Source of the DNA: JBECKQ01 sp040235375
GTDB taxonomy: Bacteria; Planctomycetota; Phycisphaerae; UBA1845
Assembly (NCBI GenBank): GCA_040235375.1
Contig: JBECKQ010000254.1
Coordinates: forward strand, 1-63,650
Length of the DNA: 63,650 nt
Direction: 5' to 3'
The position numbers were made by a program, and so were the translations under genes. The stretch's first letter is position 1; the number at the start of each line of letters is the position of its first letter. A model generated the notes under the pieces. The model saw nothing but the letters and a program-made list of their open reading frames with translations, ran no database searches and was not told the DNA's origin. Below, piece after piece: positions 16,794 to 25,010 of the stretch.

Positions 16794-16895
16794 GAAACAC
16801 TCGGTCCGTATGATCATATTGCATTAGACGCGGCGCGAGCACGTCGAAAACGCAGCCGTGGCGTTCAGCTACACGTTCTGACCCGGAGGAGAACG

Positions 16896-17429
16896 ATGAT
16901 CGATTACGTCAAGGCCATTCTCAAAGGGCAGTTTGAGGCGGCGCTGTGTATGTTCGAGGAATGCGTGCGGCTCTGCCCCGACGAGCATTGGGACGGCAAA
17001 GTCGGCAAGTACGCTTTCTGGCACGTGGCCTATCACACGCTCTGCTGCACGGACGGGTATTTGTCGCCGGACGAGAAGTCGTTCGAGTTGCGTCCGATCC
17101 ATCCCGGCGGCTGGAAGGATCTGGAAGACGAGTACCCGAGCAGGCGATTCGAGAAGCCGGAAATCATCGACTATACGGCCGTATGCCGGCAGAAGGCGGC
17201 GGAAGCGATTGCGGCGGAGACGCACGCGTCGCTGGAAGGTCCGTCGGGCTTCGCGCGGAGGACGATTTCGCGCGGGGAGCTGTATATCTACAACACGCGA
17301 CATATTCAGCATCATACAGGACAGTTGGGCGCGTACCTGCGGCGGATCGGCGAGCCGCTGCAGAAGCCGGAGCTATTGAAGTGGGTGCAGAGCGGGTGGA
17401 ACGCCGCTGCGCCAAACCGCGTGCGCTGA
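16896..17429 (+). CDS. DinB-superfamily protein
   Basis: A 177-residue four-helix-bundle protein of the DinB/YfiT type. Three metal-binding histidines can be placed: His48 or His52 in WHVAYH and the pair in RHIQHHTGQ near residues 139-146. The site GGAGGAG at 16885-16891 precedes the start at 16896. Members include thiol-dependent S-transferases and many uncharacterised proteins; the exact reaction is unknown. It follows the sigma factor gene by about 100 bp and is probably expressed separately. Confidence 0.8.
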   Translation: MIDYVKAILKGQFEAALCMFEECVRLCPDEHWDGKVGKYAFWHVAYHTLCCTDGYLSPDEKSFELRPIHPGGWKDLEDEYPSRRFEKPEIIDYTAVCRQKAAEAIAAETHASLEGPSGFARRTISRGELYIYNTRHIQHHTGQLGAYLRRIGEPLQKPELLKWVQSGWNAAAPNRVR

Positions 17430-17509
17430 TTCTGGTAACATGATGACCGGGTGAGGGCCACGGCCTGGTATCGCTGCCGGAGAGGATCTTTTTCTGCGGG
17501 AGGTGCCGT

Positions 17510-20500
17510 GTGGTGTCATTTCGAAGTGTCGCGCTTGTCTGTGCAGCGGTGCTCTGGCCGGCCGATATGGTGCGGGCGGATGTGGATCTGCTGGCGAAGT
17601 ATCCGACGACGCTGATTGCGGGGGATACCGAGCCGGGTAACGCCTGCGAGTGGTCGTTCGAGCCGGAGGACATCTACGAAGTCAGCGGGTTCCGGCTGGA
17701 AGCCGTGGACGACTCGAAACCCGAGGGCGAGCAGCGGCTGGCGGTCACGATCGGTCCGGCCGACGTGGGGATTGGTCACTGCGAGCGCGGGGCGGTATGG
17801 GCGATCGTGATTCCGCGCGCGACGAGGAACGCCGCGGGCGGCAGCCCGGCCGGTTCGCAGGCCACGTTGAAAAGCTGGTTAGCAAAGGACGCGGAAGAAA
17901 TCGACCACGTCTGGCTGCGGTTTCACCCGCGGAAGATCACGATGCTCTTTCCGCCGGCTACTGTCGTCGGACCGGGCGATGCCGGGCAACTCCACCGGAT
18001 GCAGCGGATCGTTGCCGCCAAGTTCACCTCGAGCTGGCATGCCGGCATGGGAGCGATGATTCCGGATCCAAACTACACGACCGTGGATCTGGACACGACG
18101 GGCGGCGTGCGGCGGTTCTTCAGCGTCGAGGCGACCAAGGCCGGCGGGGCGACAGGCGAGCCGCCGTGGCCGGCCAAGCTGACGTACATCCCGGCGTTCG
18201 AGTCGCGGGTCGTGCCGGCCGAGGAGCCGATCGATCGCGCCGCGGCGGAGGCCGGCTTTGACATGGTATGGACCGAGTTCGACCGGCGATACGCGATGTT
18301 CGTGCTCCGGCCGGATGTCGATTGGGCCAAGCTCCGCGACGAGTACCGGCCGAAGGCCGTCGCGGCGAAGACGCGATACGAGTTCGCGTGCGTGCTGGCG
18401 GACATGCTGCGCAGCCTGCGCGATTTGCATATCTGGGTGAAGGTTGGCCCCGAGTACGTGCCGGTGTTCAACCGGCCGCGGGCGAGCAATGCGAATCCGC
18501 AGGCGTACGCCAAGCTGATCGGTGATGTGCGTCTCGCGGGCTCGGCGGTGCAGTGGGGCCGGACGGCTGACGGCGTCGGGTTCATCGCCATACACGGCTG
18601 GTCAGACAACGCGATTTCACAGCAGGTGGACGAGGCCCTCGATCAGTTGCGCGACACGCGCGGGCTGATTCTCGACGTGCGGCTCAACGGCGGCGGCGAC
18701 GAGGTGCTGGCCCGGCAGGTAGCCGGGCGGTTCGCGGATCGCGAGATCGTTTATGCCTACAGCCAGTATCGCAACGGGCCGAAGCACGAGGACCTGACGG
18801 AACGCCTGCCGCGGTCGGTGCAGCCGCGCGGTGCGTGGCGCTACGATCGGCCGGTGATCGTGCTGATTGGCCAGAAGTGCATGAGCAGCAACGAGTCGTT
18901 CGTGGCCATGATGGGCGAGTGCCCCAACGTGACGCTGATGGGGGATCGGACGTGCGGGTCGAGCGGGAACCCGGCGATCCTGACACCGGTCGAAGGGCTG
19001 ACGGTAAGCCTGCCGCAGTGGATCGATCTGCTGCCGGACGGGTCGCCGCTGGACAAGCGTGGCGTGCAGCCGGACGTGCCGTTTGCAGCTGCGGAGGATG
19101 CCTTTTCGGGGGACGACGATCCGTTGCTGGCGGCGGCGCTCGAGCGGATGCACCGCGAGCCGAAGCCCGCCGAGCCGATCGCGACGCCGAATCCGGAGCC
19201 GAAGGAGTCTGCCGAGACGCCGGTGGCCATACCGGGCGCGCCGACGGCGGCGCAGAGCGAGAGCGTTAACCGGCCGAAGGTCGTGGAGGTGTGGCCGGCG
19301 GACGGAGCGACGGACGTACCGCTGGATGCGCGGTTGCGGATCCGGTTCGACCGGCCGATGGACCCGCACCAGATCACGCTGCAGTGGCAGGCGGGTGGGT
19401 ATTGCGATAGCAGGCAACCGGAGTACAACGCGGCGAAGAACGAATTCGTGTTTCCCTTGCAGTTGCCGCCGGAAACGCGGCAGACGGTGCAGGTGAATCC
19501 GCGATTCGGCCGCCACGAGCCGGAAGGTTTCGAGTCGGAGGACGGCGTGGACGCTCAGTCATACACGTGGTCATTCACCACGGCGGCGGCAACGGTCGTT
19601 GCGGATGCGGAAGCGCCGAAGGTCGTTTCCATCGAGCCGCCGCTGAGATCGGAAACGGCACTCATCCAGCCGGTGGTTGTGCGGTTCGACCAGCCGATGG
19701 ATCCCAAGCGCTATGTCTTTGCTTCGCTCGCCGGCGATTGGCTGACCAGCGCGAACGCCTTGCCGTACGTGCGCTACAACGATGATCAGCACGCGTTTTC
19801 CTTCGTGTTGAGGCTGCCCGTGGGGGCCGAAGGGCGCGTGCAGATTCGCGAGCTTTACAGTGTGAACGGTCGCCACGCGGACCCGGTGACGCTGACGTAC
19901 CGGGCATCGGACGCTCTCGTTCCCGACGACGTGCGGCGACGTTTCGGAAGGTGCCGCCAGGACCCGAAGTTGCTCGACGTGCTGCAGAAGATGAAGGCGG
20001 CGCGGGCGAACTTGCGATCCACGGTCGAGACGGTCGCGGACGTTCAGTTGGTCTACGGCGAGAACGGCGGCATGTCCATCCGCGGCTGGGCAAGCGTGTT
20101 CAAGATGCAGGGTGAGCGGCAGTTTATCGGTGACGTGAGCGGGATCATGCGAATTCCCTTCGTGGTGGGGTCGGATGGCCGGCAGTGCTGGCTGTACTGC
20201 CGGAGCGACAGCGAAACGCTGTCGGCGTGCCCATACGAGGATGTGAAAGAGAAGAACGTCTGCCTGTGTGATCCGTTTGACTTGCTGTCTTGCGAGGTGG
20301 GCGAGCGCGTCAAGGACCTGTACATCGAGTACCTCGGCGAGGAGACGGTGTCAGGGCGGCGATGCCACGTGATCTCTGCGTGGTACGCCGAGCGGCGAGA
20401 CCAGAGGGTCACGTGCGACATCAATCGCTGGTGGATCGACGCCGAGACCTGGCGGCCGGTGATGCTGGTGCAGGACATAGGCATCAACCTGCGGTCGATA

Positions 20501-20707
20501 CGGCGGTTTGATTACGAGCGCGTGAATGACGACTTGCCGATCGCGGAGTTTCAGCCGCGAATCAAGAGCGAAGCCGGCCCGCCGGAGCCGTTGGGCGAAG
20601 GCTACGACCGGTACTTCCTGAACGTAAAGGACGGCAGCGACGGATACATGAGCGTCCGCTGGGGCAAGAAGGGCGAAAAAGGCACATACAGCGGCGGGCT
20701 GAACTGA
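17510..20707 (+). CDS. Secreted S41 peptidase fused to Ig-like and LolA-like domains
   Basis: A 1065-residue exported protein. GTG at 17510 is chosen for GGGAGG at 17498-17503; a short signal peptide ends near residue 23. Residues about 245-525 form an S41 (tail-specific/IRBP-like) protease: GLILDVRLNGGGDEV and KCMSSNESF, where Ser459 or Ser460 is the nucleophile. Two Big_5-type Ig-like domains follow (about 595-690 and 700-805; hallmark IRFDRPMDP and VRFDQPMDP). The final 230 residues, from MKAARANLRST, look like a LolA/LppX-type beta-sheet domain. It probably acts in the envelope on a protein substrate; the domain combination is unusual. Confidence 0.8.
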   Translation: MVSFRSVALVCAAVLWPADMVRADVDLLAKYPTTLIAGDTEPGNACEWSFEPEDIYEVSGFRLEAVDDSKPEGEQRLAVTIGPADVGIGHCERGAVWAIVIPRATRNAAGGSPAGSQATLKSWLAKDAEEIDHVWLRFHPRKITMLFPPATVVGPGDAGQLHRMQRIVAAKFTSSWHAGMGAMIPDPNYTTVDLDTTGGVRRFFSVEATKAGGATGEPPWPAKLTYIPAFESRVVPAEEPIDRAAAEAGFDMVWTEFDRRYAMFVLRPDVDWAKLRDEYRPKAVAAKTRYEFACVLADMLRSLRDLHIWVKVGPEYVPVFNRPRASNANPQAYAKLIGDVRLAGSAVQWGRTADGVGFIAIHGWSDNAISQQVDEALDQLRDTRGLILDVRLNGGGDEVLARQVAGRFADREIVYAYSQYRNGPKHEDLTERLPRSVQPRGAWRYDRPVIVLIGQKCMSSNESFVAMMGECPNVTLMGDRTCGSSGNPAILTPVEGLTVSLPQWIDLLPDGSPLDKRGVQPDVPFAAAEDAFSGDDDPLLAAALERMHREPKPAEPIATPNPEPKESAETPVAIPGAPTAAQSESVNRPKVVEVWPADGATDVPLDARLRIRFDRPMDPHQITLQWQAGGYCDSRQPEYNAAKNEFVFPLQLPPETRQTVQVNPRFGRHEPEGFESEDGVDAQSYTWSFTTAAATVVADAEAPKVVSIEPPLRSETALIQPVVVRFDQPMDPKRYVFASLAGDWLTSANALPYVRYNDDQHAFSFVLRLPVGAEGRVQIRELYSVNGRHADPVTLTYRASDALVPDDVRRRFGRCRQDPKLLDVLQKMKAARANLRSTVETVADVQLVYGENGGMSIRGWASVFKMQGERQFIGDVSGIMRIPFVVGSDGRQCWLYCRSDSETLSACPYEDVKEKNVCLCDPFDLLSCEVGERVKDLYIEYLGEETVSGRRCHVISAWYAERRDQRVTCDINRWWIDAETWRPVMLVQDIGINLRSIRRFDYERVNDDLPIAEFQPRIKSEAGPPEPLGEGYDRYFLNVKDGSDGYMSVRWGKKGEKGTYSGGLN

Positions 20708-20737
20708 GGGCGATCGACGTATCGCTCCGCGGCGATG

Positions 20738-21733
20738 TCAGCCGACGGGGGCCGGCAGGTATCCGAGCAGTTCCTCCAGCGTGTAGACGCTTCCGCACTC
20801 CGGACAGCGCGCCTGATTGAGGCCCGCCAGGCAGTATCCGCAATTCGGGCAACGCAGCCGATCCTCGATCGACTGCGTGCCGAATTCACGCCATTGCCAG
20901 TACCGCGCTGATGCAGCAAACCACACGGCGGCTCCGAGCAGCGGCCCGACGTAATGGAGAACCTCCGTCACATCGCCTGTTCGCGGTATCCACGGTGAGC
21001 CACATGCCGACCCGAGCAGGACCGCCGCGGCGATGAGCGTTCCTCTACGGGACGCCTGGTCCCAGATTACCGAAGCACGCCAGATCACGAGCCAGGCGAC
21101 GATCGTGATGACGGCCCCCACGGTGTGGGCAACCGTGAGGCTCAACCGCTCAGACAGGTTCAACAAATCGTCGCATGCTACGCCGACGATCGCCCAGATG
21201 CCGGTGACGAAGGGGAGCAAAGCGAACCCGGTAATCATCCTGGCCACGAGAGGGGACATCTGTTGCCTCCGGTTCCTGATCACGTGCGAGAGACGCTCGC
21301 TCGTCCACTTGGTCGACAGGGAACGCCACAGAAGCCAAACGATTGTTCCGGACCACAGTCCCAGCAGGGTCGCGCTCTGGCCCACGCGCAGGACATCCTC
21401 TCTGACGCAGCCCGCTTGCCAGAGGGGCTGCCAGACGAGGAGATTGATCATGGCGATGCCCGTGGCCGAGCCCGCTCCAACGGCTCGCCGCAAAGTCCAG
21501 CGGATGAGGCGACGCCAGATCCACAACCACCCGGTCATGGCGATCAGCGAGCCGACGAACGTAAACCAGAAGCTGTCCTCGCGGCCAAAGGAGTCCGGCA
21601 GCCCGGCCGCAGCAAGCAGAGCCAGCCCCACGGTCGCGGGAGTCAGCGCCATGGCCATGCCGTACCGGCTGACCGCTGACGACACTCGGGTGCGAGCTAT
21701 GCGCTCCGCTAGATTGAGCCATGCGCGTGTCAT
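20738..21733 (-). CDS. Polytopic membrane protein with C-terminal CPEC zinc ribbon
   Basis: A 331-residue integral membrane protein with about seven hydrophobic segments between residues 25 and 275, ending in a four-cysteine ribbon CPNCGYCLAGLNQARCPECG and a short acidic tail. No catalytic motif is visible and no family is recognised. The ribbon matches those of the genes at 11456, 12151 and 56891. It converges on the S41 gene with a 30-bp gap. The start ATG at 21733 is the first in frame and is followed by a basic amphipathic stretch, but no strong ribosome site is present. Confidence 0.7.
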   Translation of the reverse strand: MTRAWLNLAERIARTRVSSAVSRYGMAMALTPATVGLALLAAAGLPDSFGREDSFWFTFVGSLIAMTGWLWIWRRLIRWTLRRAVGAGSATGIAMINLLVWQPLWQAGCVREDVLRVGQSATLLGLWSGTIVWLLWRSLSTKWTSERLSHVIRNRRQQMSPLVARMITGFALLPFVTGIWAIVGVACDDLLNLSERLSLTVAHTVGAVITIVAWLVIWRASVIWDQASRRGTLIAAAVLLGSACGSPWIPRTGDVTEVLHYVGPLLGAAVWFAASARYWQWREFGTQSIEDRLRCPNCGYCLAGLNQARCPECGSVYTLEELLGYLPAPVG

Positions 21734-22168
21734 CGGTCCCCATTCGCCCCGTTAAGGCGTCGCGTTCTTGTGACCGCCACTAACCGACGATCCAACGAGT
21801 ATACGCGATGAAGCCGAATGCGCGGCAAACGAGGTTCGCGGGCTGCACGCCGGCCTGCCGCGCACCGGAAACGGCTGTTGCGCGCTACTCCGATCACGCG
21901 GACGCGTAGCGGATCACAGCCGCTGGGCGCAAGCCCGCGGTCCGAGCCACGGCAGGTCAACGCCGTGGCCCCGTGGTGGGCAAACCGGAGGCATGGTGAG
22001 GCGAAGAGCGCTTCCAGCGGTACGTTCGGCCACGGGACGCGCCGGGCGGCCCGCTCGCCTTGACACGACACCGGGGGCAAGTACGATCGCGCTGAATTTC
22101 GGCGGGTTTGGACGCCGGAACAGTCCGTCTTCGCTTGTCGGCGCGCAAGGTCGAGGATAGGCTAACGG
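21734..22168. other. Intergenic region upstream of the lipoprotein operon
   Basis: About 435 bp with no supported gene. It contains the start region of the minus-strand zinc-ribbon gene and, near its right end, a promoter-like pair at 22060-22087. Nothing else stands out. Confidence 0.4.
22060..22087 (+). promoter_or_regulatory. Candidate sigma-70 promoter of the lipoprotein operon
   Basis: TTGACA (22060-22065), 16-bp spacer, TACGAT (22082-22087). A perfect -35 element with a four-of-six -10. Transcription would begin near 22094 and read through the short frame at 22169 into the lipoprotein genes. Confidence 0.4.
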
Positions 22169-22339
22169 ATGAATGCGCGCAGGCCGCCGGTGGCCGGGAA
22201 CGATGCCGGCGGTGACGTGGACCCGTTTGAGACTGCCCCAGAACGCGACGCGGCTCCGCCATCGTTTGGCGCGGTGAGCCCGGAGCGGATCGCACTGCTC
22301 AAGAGCAGTGGCACACGGAAACAGCGTTGGCGCACGTGA
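22169..22339 (+). CDS. Possible 56-residue protein
   Basis: An open frame of 56 codons upstream of the lipoprotein operon and downstream of a candidate promoter. It is hydrophilic with an acidic middle and a basic tail (KQRWRT). AGGATAG at 22154-22160 is a weak ribosome site. Part of the frame (22301-22318) is an 18-bp sequence repeated at 38966-38983 in non-coding DNA, which argues against coding. It may equally be leader sequence. Confidence 0.25.
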   Translation: MNARRPPVAGNDAGGDVDPFETAPERDAAPPSFGAVSPERIALLKSSGTRKQRWRT

Positions 22340-22415
22340 GGGGTTGGCAGCGGACTGAAGTCCACCACCACACAACGAGGCGTCCGCGGACGCCGACGAA
22401 AAAGGAGGATGGCAA

Positions 22416-23582
22416 GTGACGGTTGGAGATTCGATCCAGGGCCGGGCTGGAGTTGCACGACCGCGGAGGCAGCGTCGACGCAGCGTGCCGGGGATGGCCG
22501 TTGGCACGTCCGCCGTTCTCGTCGGGTTGCTGGTGGCGGCCGGCTGTTCGCAGCATCCGCTGGAGACGGGCTGGGCCAGTCCGCAGAAGGTGCAGTTGCA
22601 GTTCTATGCGCCGCCGGGTGCCACCGTGACGGTGCGGGACGGGCTGAACACGCGGAGTCACGAGGTGGCCGTCTACGGCTCGGACCATCGGCTGGAGAAC
22701 TCGCCGGAGGAGTTCGCCGTCTTCAACCTGGCCACCGGCAAGACGTATCCATTCAAGTACTCGACGGCAGAAGGCTTCCCCGGCGTCAGCATCTACGGCG
22801 AGCTGGACGTGCACGCCCCGCAGACGGCCGAAGCGGCCAAGTTCGTCCGCGAGGCGTTTGTGCCCATCCTGTTGCCGAGCAAGTACTACGATCGCGACGA
22901 GGAGCACTATTACCCCGTGCGCGGTCCGTCAGGCGTCGGACTGACCGAGCTCGAGGTGGAGCATCTCCGGCAGGGCGATCTGGTGACGAAGGTCTACTTC
23001 GTTGCCAATCTGGAGAACGCCTGGGCGAGCCTGCGGATGATCGATCGGCACATCGACCGGCTGCGATCAGCGGAGACCGTTCTGAATTCGCAACTGGAAT
23101 TCGTGGACGCCCGGTACCAGACGTATCGGGCGGAGTCGATTCACGCCGACCCGGTCTATGACACGCTCGTACGGTATCGTGATTCGTCGGGTTTCAACGA
23201 GCACTTCATCGAGCTCGAGGCCAAGCGGCAGGAGCTTCAGGACAAGCGGACCACCATTCGCGATCAAATCGACGACCTGCAGCAGGAAAAGCGCATTCGT
23301 ACGCGTCTGCTGGACACGATGAGCATCGTGAATCGGCAGGGGGCGCTGGTTCTGGCAACGCCGGAGACGCAGTGGCCCTATCACGATACGAAGGAACAGA
23401 TCTCCTTTGCCCGCCAGTATCCGGGCTTCGAAGTGGGGCCGAACTGCGACTTCAAAACGGGCGACATTACGATTCCGCGGCTGGGCGACGTGGTCGTGGT
23501 GATGCGGGTGGGCGGCCGGCACATGCACTGGGGCGATCCGCGGGCGGAGCTGAAGGTGTTCAATCCGGAAGGCGAACAATAG
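22416..23582 (+). CDS. Lipoprotein with coiled coil, unknown function
   Basis: A 388-residue envelope lipoprotein. GTG 22416 has AAAGGAGGAT immediately upstream. A basic N-terminus leads into a hydrophobic stretch and a lipobox LVAAGCSQ (Cys about residue 45), so the mature protein is lipid-anchored. Residues 55-170 look beta-rich; about 200-310 form a charged helical coiled-coil region (RHIDRLRSAE ... KRTTIRDQIDDLQQEKRIRTRL). The C-terminus is again beta-rich. It is 12 bp from the next lipoprotein gene; both end at one terminator, so they probably work together at the same membrane. No family recognised. Confidence 0.75.
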   Translation: MTVGDSIQGRAGVARPRRQRRRSVPGMAVGTSAVLVGLLVAAGCSQHPLETGWASPQKVQLQFYAPPGATVTVRDGLNTRSHEVAVYGSDHRLENSPEEFAVFNLATGKTYPFKYSTAEGFPGVSIYGELDVHAPQTAEAAKFVREAFVPILLPSKYYDRDEEHYYPVRGPSGVGLTELEVEHLRQGDLVTKVYFVANLENAWASLRMIDRHIDRLRSAETVLNSQLEFVDARYQTYRAESIHADPVYDTLVRYRDSSGFNEHFIELEAKRQELQDKRTTIRDQIDDLQQEKRIRTRLLDTMSIVNRQGALVLATPETQWPYHDTKEQISFARQYPGFEVGPNCDFKTGDITIPRLGDVVVVMRVGGRHMHWGDPRAELKVFNPEGEQ

Positions 23583-23594
23583 GAGCATAAGGAC

Positions 23595-24842
23595 ATGACG
23601 GCGCAGGTACGGATCGGGCTTGGCGGTCGCTCGGCGGTTACGTTCGCGTTGTCCTTGGCGCTGCTGGTGGCGCTGGGCGGCTGCTCGCAGAAATCGGAGC
23701 TGGGCGAGCCGTCGCACGAGCGTTTTGGCAATGCCGGGGCTTTGCCTGATGGCTTCACACCGATGATCGGGCTCGACCCCAACAATCCGGACGACTATCC
23801 CGACAACTGGCCGCGCTTCATCGTGTGTGAAGCGGACAACATGATCATGGCCTACGTCGGCGGCGGCGTGTTTGAGATGGGCGAGGGGCCGAACTACCGG
23901 CGGGTCTATCTCGATCCGTATTACATCGACATTCACGAGGTGACCAACTCGCAGTTCGATCGCTTCCGCAAGGACGGCGGGCTGGCAACCGCGATGGACC
24001 GCGTGTGGCGGCGGCCATGGATCGAGAGCAACGCATTCCACGGGTACGCGAGCGAATCCTGGCCGCGGCTTACGCCGAAGCAGAAGCGCTATCCCGAAGT
24101 GCGCGACAATTTCCACTTCTGGGCGGGGCAGACGCCTGAGGATATCGACTTCTACCTCGACTACTGGGTGCCGGGCCTGAACAACGACGACCCCGTGCGG
24201 GCAGTCGCATGGTGGGAGGCGTGGCTCTACTCGAATTGGGCCGGCAAGACCCTGCCGACGGAAGCGCAATGGGAGCTTGCCGCGCGGGGCACGCAGGGAC
24301 ATCGCGAGTACCCGTGGGGCACCGAGACGGCCAAGGCGGAAATGCTGTGCAACAGCCTCGGGCCGCTCGACGACGCGGAGTACGTGGCTCCCGTGATGCA
24401 GTACGCGGGTGGCATCAGCCCGTACGGGTGCTACAACATGTCGGGCAACGTGTGGGAGTGGTGCTCGAATAACTATGACCCGTTCATCGCTGAGTTGCGG
24501 CATGACTGGCCTTGGGTTGGCCCACAGCCGTATGAGCCTCACAAGCGGCCGGGCGGGGCGATGGACGTCGACAGTGGCGTGGAGTTCAACCCGGTCGGGC
24601 CGCTGCAAGGCGATGAGCGCGTGCTGCGGGGCGGCTCGTATACCGATCCGATCACGCTGTGCAAGGTGACGAGCCGGCGAGGCGCCCGGCCGGACGTGCA
24701 CCAGATGAACTTCGGCTTCCGATGCGTGCTGCCCATCCCGCCGATCACGGAGGCTCCTGCCGAGCCGGCGCCGAGCGAAAGGACGACGATCGAGCAGCGC
24801 GAGGAGGTTCACGAGTCGGCCCCGAAAGAGGTCGTCGAGTGA
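23595..24842 (+). CDS. Lipoprotein of the formylglycine-generating-enzyme (SUMF1) fold
   Basis: A 415-residue lipoprotein (lipobox LVALGGCSQ, Cys about residue 30). The SUMF1-type fold is clear: YIDIHEVTNSQFDRF, LPTEAQWELAARG, EYPWGTE, NMSGNVWEWCSN and VLRGGSYTD. In true formylglycine-generating enzymes two copper-binding cysteines follow RGGS; here the first is Asp and only the second (TLC) remains, so sulfatase activation is doubtful and a structural or binding role is more likely. Downstream partner of the coiled-coil lipoprotein in a two-gene operon that ends at a strong terminator. The C-terminal 35 residues are Glu/Pro-rich and low complexity. Confidence 0.85.
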   Translation: MTAQVRIGLGGRSAVTFALSLALLVALGGCSQKSELGEPSHERFGNAGALPDGFTPMIGLDPNNPDDYPDNWPRFIVCEADNMIMAYVGGGVFEMGEGPNYRRVYLDPYYIDIHEVTNSQFDRFRKDGGLATAMDRVWRRPWIESNAFHGYASESWPRLTPKQKRYPEVRDNFHFWAGQTPEDIDFYLDYWVPGLNNDDPVRAVAWWEAWLYSNWAGKTLPTEAQWELAARGTQGHREYPWGTETAKAEMLCNSLGPLDDAEYVAPVMQYAGGISPYGCYNMSGNVWEWCSNNYDPFIAELRHDWPWVGPQPYEPHKRPGGAMDVDSGVEFNPVGPLQGDERVLRGGSYTDPITLCKVTSRRGARPDVHQMNFGFRCVLPIPPITEAPAEPAPSERTTIEQREEVHESAPKEVVE

Positions 24843-24871
24843 ACGCGTCGCTCTGTTGACGAGTCATCGTG

Positions 24872-24907
24872 GCGGCTGCCCCTCCGGTGGGGTAGCCGCT
24901 TTTTTTA
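24872..24907 (+). terminator. Rho-independent terminator of the lipoprotein operon
   Basis: Stem GCGGCT plus CCCC paired with GGGG plus AGCCGC (single-base bulges), loop TCCGGT, followed directly by seven T residues. It lies 30 bp after the lipoprotein stop and is the clearest plus-strand terminator in the window. Confidence 0.85.
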
Positions 24908-25010
24908 TGTGCCGGCCGGACTATGATCGCGGCGCGTCGGCGAAACTCCGTGCGTGTCCGTGCCGGCGGTCGGCGAACGGCCGCGCGGGAACCTCCATCG
25001 AGGCGAAGAC

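Noticed and set aside
23067..24812. 581-codon minus-strand frame over the lipoprotein operon
   Set aside because: Antisense shadow; no ribosome site and composition unlike neighbours.
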